Part shown: positions 29,320 to 37,726 of the stretch, in pieces
Numbering within the stretch: position 1 is the first letter of the stretch
Layout of the letters: every line of letters starts with the position of its first letter
Notes under the pieces: model-generated
What the model was told of the DNA's origin: nothing
Databases searched by the model: none
What the model saw: only the letters and a program-made list of their open reading frames with translations
Made by a program: the position numbers and the translations under genes
NCBI RefSeq assembly: GCF_012641365.1
Contig: NZ_JABAIM010000001.1
Location: 1,364,001-1,428,000, forward strand
Length of the DNA stretch: 64,000 nt
Origin: Leeia aquatica
GTDB lineage: Bacteria > Pseudomonadota > Gammaproteobacteria > Burkholderiales > Leeiaceae
Reading direction: 5' to 3'

Positions 29320-30553
29320 AGCGCAGGGCCTCCGCCGGTTGCACCCGTGATGCACGCCAGCTCGGATACAGGGTCGCTACAAAGGACAGGCTCAAGGAAA
29401 TGGCGGCAATCCAGCCCACTTCATTCCAGTGCAGGTCGGACGGCAAGGTGGACATCATGTAGACCTCGGGCGGCACCAGCTGCATGCCCAGCACCCGCTC
29501 CAGCCACGGAATCAACACATCAATATTCAACGACAAGGCCACCCCGCCCACCACGCCAAGCGCAGTACCGATCAGGCCGGTAATCATGCCCTGCACGATG
29601 AAAATGGCGAGAATACTGCCGGGTTTGGCGCCCAGCGTGCGCAGGATGGCAATGTCCGCCTGCTTGTCGGTCACCAGCATCACCAAGGTGGAGACCAGAT
29701 TGAAAGCCGCTACCATGATGATCAGGGTGAGGATGATGGTCAGCATCACCTTCTCGGTCTGCACTGCACGGAAATAGCTGGCGTTCTGCAAGGACCAGTC
29801 GGTGGCGTAGGTATCACGCGGCAATTGCGCCAGCAGCTGCAGCCGCAAGGTGGGCGCACGGTCGGGGTCGTCCAGCCGCACCCGCACCCCGCTCACCGCA
29901 TCACCCAGCCGGTAGAGCTTTTGCGCATCCCGCAGATGAATCAGTGCCACATTGGCATCCACGATGTTGTAATCCATGTGGAAAATGCCGCTCACCGTAA
30001 ATTGCTTCATGCGCGGGATCACGCCGGCGGGGGTGACCTGGCCATCGGGCGCCATCAGCACCACCTTGTCGCCCACGTAGACGCCCAGCTCACGCGCGAG
30101 CTGGGAGCCCAGCACGATGTTGAACGCGCCGCCCTGGAGGGCATCCAGCCGCCCCTGCCGCATATGCCCGGCAAAATCCACTACCTGCCCTTCCAGTGCC
30201 GGGTCCACGCCACGAATCAGCGCCCCCTTGACGTTGGATTCCCACGACAGCAAGCCTTGCGACTCCACATAGGGGGCCGCACCCAGCACATGCGGCTGCT
30301 GGCGTGCCAGTGTCCGCACCGCAGGCCAGTCCTGCAGCTGCGGCATGCCCTGCACTTCCAGATGCGCGGTGGTACCAAACATCTTGGCCCGAATTTCCTT
30401 CTGAAAGCCATTGACCACCGACAGCACGGTAATCAGCGCCAGTACCCCCAGCGCAATGCCGAGCATGGATGCCAGCGAGATGAAGGAAATGAAACTGTTG
30501 CGACGCTTGGCCCGCGTATAGCGCAAGCCCAGCATCAATTCAAAATGGCGCAC
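29312..30553 (-). CDS. lolC: LolC/LolE-family lipoprotein-releasing permease
   Basis: A 413-residue MacB/FtsX-type permease with four membrane helices (one N-terminal, three C-terminal) and a large periplasmic domain. The N-terminal pattern [30 protein letters not shown] and the C-terminal [18 protein letters not shown] are LolC/E hallmarks. Only one permease gene is present beside lolD, so it may form a homodimer (LolF-like) rather than the LolC-LolE pair of enterics. The start is GTG at 30553; an ATG six codons later is possible. Confidence 0.92.
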   Translation of the reverse strand: MRHFELMLGLRYTRAKRRNSFISFISLASMLGIALGVLALITVLSVVNGFQKEIRAKMFGTTAHLEVQGMPQLQDWPAVRTLARQQPHVLGAAPYVESQGLLSWESNVKGALIRGVDPALEGQVVDFAGHMRQGRLDALQGGAFNIVLGSQLARELGVYVGDKVVLMAPDGQVTPAGVIPRMKQFTVSGIFHMDYNIVDANVALIHLRDAQKLYRLGDAVSGVRVRLDDPDRAPTLRLQLLAQLPRDTYATDWSLQNASYFRAVQTEKVMLTIILTLIIMVAAFNLVSTLVMLVTDKQADIAILRTLGAKPGSILAIFIVQGMITGLIGTALGVVGGVALSLNIDVLIPWLERVLGMQLVPPEVYMMSTLPSDLHWNEVGWIAAISLSLSFVATLYPSWRASRVQPAEALRYE

Positions 30554-30606
30554 CGCGCACCCCAGTCAGCAAGAAGTCGGCAGTGTGCCACAGCCACCGG
30601 CTGCCG

Positions 30607-31326
30607 TCAGCCCGGCACCGAGACACAGCGGTTCAAGGGCAGTGACACACTCTGCCAGACCTGGGGCGCATTCGGCGCATCGGCCCAGGCCACCAGTCGC
30701 GCCGCCTCGGCCACAGCAGGCAGCCGGATGGTCTGGCCATCGCCGGTCACTTCAGCCGACCACAGCACCGCATGCTGATGACTCAGGGTTCGACCGGCAT
30801 TTTCCCCCCGGGCGATGGCGTGCGGGAACGGCGCGCGCGTCAAGGCCAGCTGGTAGCGTACTGGCACGCCCTCCGCCTTGCCCTGCAGTGCCACTTGCAG
30901 GCCTTGCGCATCCTGTGACAGCACCTGCAGTTGCAGGCTCACCCGCGCACGCGCCTGTCGGGCTGCCTGCACACGGCTGCCCTCCCAGGCTTCCAGTGAA
31001 CGGCCATTGAGCATCACCTGCGGGGTATAGACCACATTGCCGCCTTCACGCTGTACCATCTGTCGCTGTCGCCGCGACCAGGCGGCTTGGCTCAAGGCAT
31101 CGGTCCAGCCCAGTCCGTTCCAGTAATCCACATGCCAAGCCAATGCATTGACCTCCGGCGGCAGGCGGCCCAGCCAGGCGTCTGCCGGCGGGCAGCTGCT
31201 GCAGCCTTCCGAGGTATACAGCTCCACCAGCGGCTGCGGGTAGGCCGGGCTGCTCACCTGACACAAGGGTGCGGCTGCAAGCGGCAGCCAGCAGGCACTC
31301 AACCATCCCATCCAGCGATACACCAT
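30607..31326 (-). CDS. DUF1223 secreted thioredoxin-like protein
   Basis: A 239-residue protein with a signal peptide (WMGWLSACWLPLAAAP) and the DUF1223 core VELYTSEGCSSCPPADAWLG. That core contains a CxxC redox motif, followed by HVDYWNGLGW and YTPQVMLNG. The fold is thioredoxin-like; function is not established. The ATG at 31326 has AGGAG eight bases upstream. The much longer open frame to 32001 is antisense to the next gene and is not coding. It is divergent from the 31408 gene. Confidence 0.85.
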   Translation of the reverse strand: MVYRWMGWLSACWLPLAAAPLCQVSSPAYPQPLVELYTSEGCSSCPPADAWLGRLPPEVNALAWHVDYWNGLGWTDALSQAAWSRRQRQMVQREGGNVVYTPQVMLNGRSLEAWEGSRVQAARQARARVSLQLQVLSQDAQGLQVALQGKAEGVPVRYQLALTRAPFPHAIARGENAGRTLSHQHAVLWSAEVTGDGQTIRLPAVAEAARLVAWADAPNAPQVWQSVSLPLNRCVSVPG

Positions 31327-31407
31327 GATGCGTGCTCCTGTTGTTCCATTATCGGCTTGGTCGCACACCACCGCCGACGGCTTACAGTGCTGCGCTACAA
31401 TGGACGC

Positions 31408-32475
31408 ATGAAACTGAACCTCTACCTGCCCGGCCTGTGCTGGGCTGACGCCGACCCCGCGCTGTACCAGCAATTGCCGACCCCGGCACTGGACCTGCTG
31501 TTCCGCCGTGCCCGCCACCGCCCGTTGGGCCTCGACGGTCTGGCGGTACTGGCTGACCGCCTGGGCCTGCCTCAACCCTTGCCGCACGCTGCGCTGAGCG
31601 CCCTGGGACTGGGTCTGGATGCGGGTGAAGGCCACTGGCTGCACGCCGACCCGGTGAGCCTGCAACCCTCGCGTGGCGAGCTGATCCTGCTCGACAGCAG
31701 CCAGTTCAGCCTGAGCCGCGACGAGAGCGACGCGCTGCTGGCGGCGCTGAACACGCATTTTGCCGACGATGGCTTGCAGTTTGTCGCTGCCGATGCCACC
31801 CGCTGGTTCCTGCGCCTGCCCTCCGCCCCGGCGATGCACACCACGCCGCTGCTGCAGGTGTTGGGGCGGGATATCCACCCGCGGCTGCCCCAGGGCGAAC
31901 AAGCCATGCACTGGCACCGTCTGCTCAATGAGCTGCAGATGTTGCTCTACCAGCATCCCGTCAACGATGTACGCGACCGACAGGGTGATCCGCTGCTCCA
32001 CAGTGTCTGGCTATGGGGTGAAGGCGCACTCCCCCCGGCGCAACCCAGCAAACACGCCCTGCAGCTGTGGGCCGATGCGCCGCTGTGGCAAGGCATTGCC
32101 CGCTGGCAACAGCGCCCCATCCAGCCCTTGCCCGCCGATGGCACGCGCTGGCTGGCCTCCACCCCCACCGGCGAGCACCTGCTGGTCCTGCCCCAGCTAC
32201 AGGCGGCCACGGCCTGGCAGGATGGCTGGCAGTGGCGCGAGGGGCTGCTGCAGCTGGAGCAGCGCTGGTTTGCCCCGCTGTGGCAAGCACTGTGCAAGGG
32301 CCATGTGCAGCAATTGAACCTGCTGTGGGAGGGACCACACGGTCTGGTCGGCAGCAGCCTGACTCCGGCCGTGCGCTGGCGCGTCTGGCAGCGCAGCCGT
32401 CCCTGGCATCAGCTGCGCATCACACTGGAACACTCCACCACACTGGCCCCTGCACTGGCACTGGATTGGCACTAA
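31408..32475 (+). CDS. conserved hypothetical protein (COG4255-like, sometimes called phosphoglycerate mutase)
   Basis: A 355-residue protein that begins MKLNLYLPGLCWAD. The opening, the LGLGLDAGEGHWLHADPVSLQPSRGELIL stretch and the FHRLLNELQMLLYQHPVND-like segment (here MHWHRLLNELQMLLY) match a betaproteobacterial family that is often mis-annotated as cofactor-independent phosphoglycerate mutase. I see no mutase metal-binding motifs, so no activity is claimed. It is Trp- and Leu-rich with no signal peptide. The start at 31408 is the natural N-terminus; the earlier frame is antisense to DUF1223. A weak hairpin plus T6 follows. Confidence 0.7.
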   Translation: MKLNLYLPGLCWADADPALYQQLPTPALDLLFRRARHRPLGLDGLAVLADRLGLPQPLPHAALSALGLGLDAGEGHWLHADPVSLQPSRGELILLDSSQFSLSRDESDALLAALNTHFADDGLQFVAADATRWFLRLPSAPAMHTTPLLQVLGRDIHPRLPQGEQAMHWHRLLNELQMLLYQHPVNDVRDRQGDPLLHSVWLWGEGALPPAQPSKHALQLWADAPLWQGIARWQQRPIQPLPADGTRWLASTPTGEHLLVLPQLQAATAWQDGWQWREGLLQLEQRWFAPLWQALCKGHVQQLNLLWEGPHGLVGSSLTPAVRWRVWQRSRPWHQLRITLEHSTTLAPALALDWH

Positions 32476-32491
32476 ACACCCAGCCCAGTCA

Positions 32492-32518
32492 TGGTTAGGC
32501 TAGGAGCCACTGTTTTTT
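32492..32518 (+). terminator. possible weak terminator
   Basis: A short GGCT/AGCC stem (32498-32508) is followed by ACTG and a run of six T. It lies 22 bases after the stop at 32475. The stem is only four pairs, so this is tentative. Confidence 0.35.
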
Positions 32519-32547
32519 AATCCTGATCCGATCCTGGAGTGTTCATC

Positions 32548-33252
32548 ATGTCACGAGATCCTGTCATCAACCCGTTTGGGCAAGCCATTGGCTATCCGGT
32601 GGCGAACTGGCAAGCGCTGACCGGCCCTGAGCACATGGTGATGACTGGCCGTTATTGCCGGCTGGAGCCCTTGTCCCGCGCCCACTTTGATGGCCTGTGG
32701 CAGTGCCTGATGAGCGATGAGGCGCAAGATACCTGGACCTACCTGATGGACCATCCGGCCAGTCGTGCCGAATTCGACGCCTGGCTGAACAAGCGGGTCG
32801 ACAGCACTGACCCACTGTTCTTTGCCATCCTTGATCAACAAACGGGTGCGGTACTGGGTCAAGCCAGCTATTTGCGCATCGACCGCAAGGAAGGCGCAGT
32901 CGAAGTCGGCTGGTTGCACTATAGCCCGACGCTGCAACGCAGCCGGATCGCCACCGAAGCGATGTATCTGATGATGAAGCAGGCGTTTGCCTGGGGCTAC
33001 CGCCGCTACGAATGGAAGTGCAACAGCCTCAACGCACCGTCTTGCCGCGCCGCGGTGCGCCTGGGCTTCACCTTTGAAGGCATCCACCGTCAGGTGCGGG
33101 TCGACCGTGGCCATAACCGGGACACCGCCTGGTACAGCATCCTTGACCATGAGTGGCCGCGTATCTCGGTGGAGCTGGGGCGCTGGCTGTCGCCGGACAA
33201 CTTTGCGCCGGATGGTCAGCAGCGCAGCCGCCTGGACCTGTCAGCAGCCTGA
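32548..33252 (+). CDS. GNAT-family N-acetyltransferase
   Basis: This 234-residue protein resembles the RimJ/RimL-like GNAT group. Residues LEPLSRAHFDGLWQCLMSDEA open the fold, GAVEVGWLHYSPTLQRSRIATEAMYLMMKQAF covers the acetyl-CoA loop (Q/R-x-x-x-A type), and KCNSLNAPSCRAAVRLGFTFEG follows. The acceptor (protein N-terminus or small molecule) is unknown. The ATG at 32548 has GGAG eight bases upstream; the GTG at 32539 would bury that site. Its 3' end overlaps the opposite-strand EAL gene by 12 bases. Confidence 0.85.
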   Translation: MSRDPVINPFGQAIGYPVANWQALTGPEHMVMTGRYCRLEPLSRAHFDGLWQCLMSDEAQDTWTYLMDHPASRAEFDAWLNKRVDSTDPLFFAILDQQTGAVLGQASYLRIDRKEGAVEVGWLHYSPTLQRSRIATEAMYLMMKQAFAWGYRRYEWKCNSLNAPSCRAAVRLGFTFEGIHRQVRVDRGHNRDTAWYSILDHEWPRISVELGRWLSPDNFAPDGQQRSRLDLSAA

Positions 33253-35085
33253 GACGGGTTGCCCGGCCGGGCCACGGGTGACCACCAGGATCACCGGCTC
33301 CTGACCGGGCTCTACCACGGCCAGTGTGCTGCCGGGGCACTGCTTGGCGCGCTTTTTCATCAGGGCCGCCTGCTCTGCCAGTGCATGATGGGTCATGCTG
33401 CCCTGCCCGGACACCACCACGGCGCCCAGGGAAAGACTGGTCAGCGGGAACTGCCCCTCCTGCCCGGTACGGTCTGTGGCATGCAGTCGCCCCTGGCGTC
33501 GATGCTCAGGATCAAACAGGTGCGCGGCCTCTTCGTCAAAGCGAAACAGGGCATGCCGACAGCGTGATTCCCAATCGGCGCTGCGCATCAGCAGCATGAA
33601 GTCATCGCCGCCAATATGGCCAATGAAGTCCAGCTCGGCATGGCAGGCGTCCACCAGGATGCGTCCGGTCAGGCGAATCAGGTCGTCCCCTTGCCGGTAG
33701 CCATACAGATCATTGAACGGCTTGAAATGGTCCAGATCGGCATAGCAGGCAACAAACGGCGTAGCCTCCGCCAACAGCCGGTCAACTTGTTCGTCGATCG
33801 GTACATTGCCTGGCAACTGGGTCAGCGGGTTGGCATAACGGGCGGCGGTCAGCTGCTGCGCTGTAATGGCCCGCATCAGGTCAAAGGCACTGCCAACGCC
33901 CTGATACAGACCTCCATCGGTAATGACAAAGCCCTTGCCCAATTGTGCTCGCCCGCCCTCCAGCACCTGTTGGCTCAGGTGCGTCAACGCGGTATTGGCT
34001 TCTACCACCAGCGCATCCGCATCCATCAGTACCCGGCAGGGGCGACGGCCATACAGGTCGCGCTTGAACGGGCCAGCAAACAGCTCCAGCAAGGTTTGCC
34101 GGTCCAGCATGCCCAGCGGACGGCCATGATCGACCACCGGCAGAGCCACCAGATCCGGCTCACGGGCAAAGCGCTGGTAGACCGCCTCGCAATGCACATC
34201 CGGTGCGACCGGCTCAACCCGATGCAGCAGGGAGTGCGCCACCACTTGCCCCGGGCGGGCATTGCGCTGCTGGTGGGCACGGCGAGCCTCGCTCTGAATG
34301 GTGGCGACCACATCCTGATCCAGCGGCGTTACCGCTTCTGGCTGTGGCTTGCCCAAAAAATAGCCTTGACCGTAGCTAACCCCGAGTTCCTGCAGCACCC
34401 GCAGTTCACGATGGCTTTCAATGCCTTCGGCGATCAGCAAGGCGCCGGACAGGGTGCACAGCTGCTGTATGGTCTGGGTAAAGTGCCGCTTCATGGGCTC
34501 CGCGTCGATTTCCTGCACAAAGTGCATGTCCATCTTCACGTAAGCGGGCTTGAGCTCATGCCAGCGACGCAGGCTGGAATAACCCGCGCCGAGGTCATCC
34601 AGCGCCAGCGCAAAACCGGCCTGACGATAGGGGTCCAGACTGCGCAGCAGTTGCGTCAAACTGGCGACCGGGCGTTCCTCGGTCAGCTCCAGCACCAGCT
34701 GCGAGGGGCGCATGTCCAGTTCTGCCAGCTGTTGCTGCAACTGCTCGCTGGAAAAACCGGGACTAAAGAAACAATCGGCAGAGGTATTGAGAAACAGCTG
34801 ACCCGGCAAGCCCTGTTCGGCAAACGCCCGCAGGATCACCTTGCGGCAGCAGGCCTCCAGCTGTAGTAGCAGCCCATGCCGTGAAGCTACCTCAAACAGC
34901 GCCAGCGGCGTTGCCAGCACGCTGCCTTGCGGACCACGGATCAAACCCTCAAAGCCGAGGACGCGCCCCTGCCGCAGGTCCACAATGGGCTGAAAGCAGG
35001 CATGCAAGGCCTGCTCGTGCAGCAATTGCACCAGCAGACCCAGCGTTTCATCCCGCTCAGTCCGGCTCAAGACGTGTAAGGACAC
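33241..35085 (-). CDS. EAL-CBS-GGDEF cyclic-di-GMP protein
   Basis: About 614 residues and no membrane helix. The N-terminal EAL domain has FEGLIRG, FLNTSADC, LELTEERP, ALDDLGAGYSSL, YVKMD, LIAEGIES and GQGYFLGKP, so the phosphodiesterase residues are all present (EGL replaces EAL). A CBS-pair region follows (about VHCEAVYQRFAREPDLVALPVVDHGRPLGML). The C-terminal GGDEF domain reads GGDDF, so cyclase activity is doubtful. I prefer GTG at 35085, since VSLHVLSRTERDE fits the family start; TTG at 35127 is possible. The gene-free repeat block lies directly upstream. Confidence 0.88.
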   Translation of the reverse strand: MSLHVLSRTERDETLGLLVQLLHEQALHACFQPIVDLRQGRVLGFEGLIRGPQGSVLATPLALFEVASRHGLLLQLEACCRKVILRAFAEQGLPGQLFLNTSADCFFSPGFSSEQLQQQLAELDMRPSQLVLELTEERPVASLTQLLRSLDPYRQAGFALALDDLGAGYSSLRRWHELKPAYVKMDMHFVQEIDAEPMKRHFTQTIQQLCTLSGALLIAEGIESHRELRVLQELGVSYGQGYFLGKPQPEAVTPLDQDVVATIQSEARRAHQQRNARPGQVVAHSLLHRVEPVAPDVHCEAVYQRFAREPDLVALPVVDHGRPLGMLDRQTLLELFAGPFKRDLYGRRPCRVLMDADALVVEANTALTHLSQQVLEGGRAQLGKGFVITDGGLYQGVGSAFDLMRAITAQQLTAARYANPLTQLPGNVPIDEQVDRLLAEATPFVACYADLDHFKPFNDLYGYRQGDDLIRLTGRILVDACHAELDFIGHIGGDDFMLLMRSADWESRCRHALFRFDEEAAHLFDPEHRRQGRLHATDRTGQEGQFPLTSLSLGAVVVSGQGSMTHHALAEQAALMKKRAKQCPGSTLAVVEPGQEPVILVVTRGPAGQPVSGC

Positions 35086-35183
35086 CTCATCCCGCCTGTC
35101 AGTTTTGCAGGTCCATAATGCGGACAAGCTTACGGCGGGTGTATTACTGGGCCATGACAGGCCGGCCGGGGAACAGCCCGTAC

Positions 35184-35287
35184 TTCATGCACACAGAACA
35201 TGTGCCGGCGTGTGGGGCAGCTGTGGATAAGCCCCGCAACACCCTGTTGTTGTGGCACTTTTACTGCTTGCCCAAAAAACAGGCAAC
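35184..35287. repeat. DnaA-box/dyad repeat, copy 1
   Basis: The first of three diverged copies. It holds TCATGCACA at 35185, a perfect DnaA-box TGTGGATAA at 35222-35230, CACTTTTA at 35256 and the dyad TTGCCCAAAAAACAGGCAA at 35268-35286. Distances from the DnaA box are -37, +34 and +46. Copy 2 keeps all three distances. Confidence 0.8.
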
Positions 35288-35335
35288 CCCTGCCCTCAGG
35301 CCTCGTCAGGGCTTTGATTCAGCCCACCCACCGCA

Positions 35336-35438
35336 CTCATGCACAGCGAAGTTGAACCGGGCTGAGGGCAAGCTGTGGATGGGTGGGGTAAGCCCCTGTT
35401 CACAAAACACTTTTATGGGTTGCGCAAAAAATGGTCAG
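35336..35438. repeat. DnaA-box/dyad repeat, copy 2
   Basis: The second copy has TCATGCACA at 35337, the DnaA-like TGTGGATGG at 35374-35382, CACTTTTA at 35408 and TTGCGCAAAAAATGGTCAG at 35420-35438. Spacing is identical to copy 1 (-37, +34, +46). The DnaA box has two changes from consensus, and the dyad arms are imperfect in this copy. Confidence 0.8.
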
Positions 35439-35447
35439 CGCCAGATT

Positions 35448-35549
35448 TTACCCACGCACAGCCTGAATGCAAACGGGGACAGCCTGTGGAAAACCGTGCT
35501 AAACCCATGAACAGGCAACGGTTTTCCACCTTGACCAAAAAACAGTCAA
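35448..35549. repeat. DnaA-box/dyad repeat, copy 3
   Basis: The third copy has the DnaA-like TGTGGAAAA at 35485-35493 and the dyad TTGACCAAAAAACAGTCAA at 35531-35549, again +46. A CACGCACAG element lies upstream with 3-4 bases missing. The CACTTTTA element is replaced by an inverted DnaA-like box, TTTTCCACC (35522-35530). That box forms a 12-bp inverted repeat with the first: GTGGAAAACCGT 35486-35497 and its complement 35518-35529. Confidence 0.75.
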
Positions 35550-35550
35550 T

Positions 35551-36015
35551 TCAGACAGCAGCAGGCACCTTGCTGCGCCATAAGGACCAGCGACCACTGC
35601 CCTGTGCCACCAGCACCAGAATCAGCAAGCCCCACTCCAGATGGTCCAGCGCCGCCGCATGAGCATTGGGTAGCAACAGCACATGCCGGTAGGACACAAA
35701 CGCCATCAGGTTGATCATGAACAGGCTGGCAGCGGCAAAGCGGCCAAAAATCCCCAAGAGCAGCAATACCGGCATCACCAGCTCGCCAAAGGTGCCCATC
35801 ACTGCCGCAAGTTCCGGCGGCAGCAGGGGGACGTGATATTCCTCACTGAACAGCAACAGCGTGGTATCCCAGTCGCGCAGCTTGGTCAGCCCGGAGAGGA
35901 AAAACACACGAAACAGGTACAGTCTTAACAGCAACAACACCAAAGGATTCAGCCAGGCGGCCAGTGTTTCTCCGGCCTGGTGCCATTGGCAGAGCCGCGC
36001 TAATGTCTTGTTCAT
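35551..36015 (-). CDS. DoxX-family membrane protein of the bufferin operon
   Basis: A 154-residue protein with four hydrophobic helices and the DoxX pattern LLRLYLFRVFFLSGLTKLRDWDTTLLLF. DoxX-like proteins are common last genes of operons that encode MNIO enzymes and DUF2282 peptides (HvfD-type in Legionella). A role in peptide export, quinone-linked oxidation or redox coupling is possible but unproven. Its start overlaps the bufC stop by four bases (ATGA), so it is translationally coupled to it. Confidence 0.85.
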   Translation of the reverse strand: MNKTLARLCQWHQAGETLAAWLNPLVLLLLRLYLFRVFFLSGLTKLRDWDTTLLLFSEEYHVPLLPPELAAVMGTFGELVMPVLLLLGIFGRFAAASLFMINLMAFVSYRHVLLLPNAHAAALDHLEWGLLILVLVAQGSGRWSLWRSKVPAAV

Positions 36016-36779
36016 TCCTCTTCACTCCAGTGTGCTTCGCACAGGATCGTCCTGTGCATCCAGTCTTGCAGCAATGGCCCCGGCTCGAACCCCGCATCAC
36101 AGCGTAATGCCGTATCCAGCGCCTCGGCAAACGGCCGCTGTTGCATCACCGCCTGCATGAAGGCCGCTTCTGCCGCCGTGATCGACTCGACGTGCAGCAG
36201 CAGCCCCTCCCGCCAGACACGTACCGCACCGCCGCCCTGCCCCAGATCGACCTCCGGCACCTCATCCAGCCCCGGCTGGTGTGCCGCCCAGATGGCAGTC
36301 AGCGGCCAGGGTGAATCCATCAAACCCACTGAGGGGTGCAAGACAAAGCGCAGCTGTGCAATCTGCTGCGGCGGACACGCCGCCAACAGCGCGGGGCTCA
36401 GCCCCGCCCGGTCTGCGGCGTAATACGCCCGGTGCAATTGCCACTCCAGGCGGGCCACATCCGGCAGATAGGAATAGTCCGCCACTGGCGGAAACGTCTG
36501 CAGGAAATCAGCCAGCCCTGAACCATAGTCGTGCAGGTTGCCACTTTCTGACAGATGATCACGCACAAAGCGCTGGGCCAGCGCCTGGAAGAAATCCTCA
36601 CCCAGCAGCTGCTGCAAGATGGGGTAAGCGCCCTTGAGTGCCTCCACCCGGTTGCCCTGGTGATTGTTACGGTAAGCCGCAATCCGCGCCGGGCTGTGGG
36701 TGTCGAACAGGGCGGCGGGCGCCTCTTCACCCAGCAAAACGGCGGCCATGCCTGCCAGCTGTTGCTCAAGCGAGGGCAT
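36012..36779 (-). CDS. bufC: BufC/HvfC-type MNIO partner protein (DUF2063)
   Basis: A 255-residue protein with the DUF2063 N-terminal domain (RIAAYRNNHQGNRVEALKGAYPILQQLLGEDFFQALAQRFV...SGNLHDYGSGLADFL). A C-terminal domain follows that in this family presents the precursor peptide to the MNIO enzyme. The old label 'putative DNA-binding' for DUF2063 is misleading in this setting. It overlaps bufB by 14 bases and doxX by four, so the operon is tight. Confidence 0.88.
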   Translation of the reverse strand: MPSLEQQLAGMAAVLLGEEAPAALFDTHSPARIAAYRNNHQGNRVEALKGAYPILQQLLGEDFFQALAQRFVRDHLSESGNLHDYGSGLADFLQTFPPVADYSYLPDVARLEWQLHRAYYAADRAGLSPALLAACPPQQIAQLRFVLHPSVGLMDSPWPLTAIWAAHQPGLDEVPEVDLGQGGGAVRVWREGLLLHVESITAAEAAFMQAVMQQRPFAEALDTALRCDAGFEPGPLLQDWMHRTILCEAHWSEEE

Positions 36780-37623
36780 GGTTCACCTCCGTGCGGGACC
36801 GGTGCTGCTGCAGGCGACGGCTGACTTCTTGGTATTCAATCAGCAGCTCGGTCAAGGGCGAAATATTGCCGTCCCGCTCCAGCAAGGTCGGCTGCGGCCC
36901 AAAGCGCTGCCAGGCTTGCTCCAGCAACGCCCATACCGGCTCGATCACGGCGGCGTCGTGGGTATCGAGCAGGAAACCATCACCCTGACTGTGGCCGGCA
37001 ATATGGATCTCCTGCACCGCACCACACGGCAAGGCGGCCAGAAAGGCCTGCGGGTCCAGCCCGAGGTTGATCTGGTTGACGTAGACGTTGTTGACATCGA
37101 GCAGGATGCCGCAGCCGGTACGGCGATGCAGCTCGGCCAGCAGCGCGGCCTCGTCGGTGTCGGCCCCGGCAAAGCGCACATAGGCCGAGACATTCTCGAT
37201 CAGCACCGTGCGCCCCAATGCATCCTGCAGCTGGTTTACCTTGTCCGCCACATGCAGCAAGGCATCCTGACGGTAAGGCAAGGGCAGCAGGTCATTGAAC
37301 ACGGTGTCGCCCACCCGGTTCCAGCTCAGGTGCTCCGACACGCCATGCGGCTCGATTTCGCGCACCAGGTGCTGCAAGGCCGTCAGGTGGCGCAGATCCA
37401 GCGGGCCGGGATTGCCCAGCCCCATGCCCACGCCGTGCAGGCTGATCGGGTAGTCGGCGCGCACCCGCCGCAGCGCGTCGAGATTACGGCCACCGCCAAA
37501 ATAGTTTTCGCTGTGTACTTCCCACCATGCCACATCCGGGCGTTGCTGCACCACATCGCGCACATGCGGACTGCGCAAGCCCAAACCCGCTGCCAGCGGC
37601 AAACCTTGCTTGACCGATACCAC
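36766..37623 (-). CDS. bufB: BufB/HvfB, multinuclear non-heme iron-dependent oxidative enzyme (MNIO, DUF692)
   Basis: A 285-residue TIM-barrel enzyme of the DUF692/MNIO family. Putative iron ligands lie in ISLHGVGMGLG, EHLSWNR, VLIENVSAY, LLDVNNVYVN and EIHIAGHS. MNIOs act on cysteines of ribosomal peptides; in the bufferin group they turn cysteines into thiooxazoles that bind copper. The neighbouring bufA supplies a Cys-rich peptide and bufC the partner. The start MVSVKQGLPLAAGLGLR fits the family. A stable hairpin lies between bufA and this gene. Confidence 0.92.
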   Translation of the reverse strand: MVSVKQGLPLAAGLGLRSPHVRDVVQQRPDVAWWEVHSENYFGGGRNLDALRRVRADYPISLHGVGMGLGNPGPLDLRHLTALQHLVREIEPHGVSEHLSWNRVGDTVFNDLLPLPYRQDALLHVADKVNQLQDALGRTVLIENVSAYVRFAGADTDEAALLAELHRRTGCGILLDVNNVYVNQINLGLDPQAFLAALPCGAVQEIHIAGHSQGDGFLLDTHDAAVIEPVWALLEQAWQRFGPQPTLLERDGNISPLTELLIEYQEVSRRLQQHRSRTEVNHALA

Positions 37624-37654
37624 GGCCCTCTCCTGTCAAATCCTGCAAACACAA

Positions 37655-37687
37655 CGGGCCGCCGATCCCGAAGGACACAGCGGCCCG
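37655..37687 (-). other. intercistronic hairpin between bufA and bufB
   Basis: CGGGCCGC (37655-37662) and GCGGCCCG (37680-37687) form an 8-bp GC stem with a 17-base loop. There is no T-run, so it is not a classic terminator. It could protect the bufA message or lower downstream expression. Confidence 0.5.
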
Positions 37688-37726
37688 CATGGGCAGGCAT
37701 TGTGCCGCCCAAACAACCGTTCAGAC

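Larger units (their letters stand above)
35086..35550. other. 465-base gene-free region holding the three repeats
   Basis: No credible gene lies here between the EAL gene start and the DoxX gene stop. The plus-strand open frame across it is continuous with an antisense frame of the EAL gene and has no family features. The region holds the three repeats listed separately, which makes it a likely DNA-binding locus rather than a coding one. Confidence 0.75.

Noticed and set aside
34881-35510. Plus-strand 209-codon open frame across the repeat block
   Set aside because: It begins antisense to the EAL gene, lacks family features and runs through the diverged DNA repeats without protein-level pattern.
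35184-35549. Firm call of oriC
   Set aside because: No dnaA, dnaN or rpmH is nearby and gene strand bias does not switch here, so only a DnaA-box locus is claimed.
35184-35549. CRISPR array
   Set aside because: Only three unequal copies with 152- and 111-base periods, diverged repeats, and no cas genes.
36012-36779. DNA-binding regulator (DUF2063 label)
   Set aside because: Context with an MNIO enzyme and a DUF2282 peptide shows it is a RiPP partner protein.
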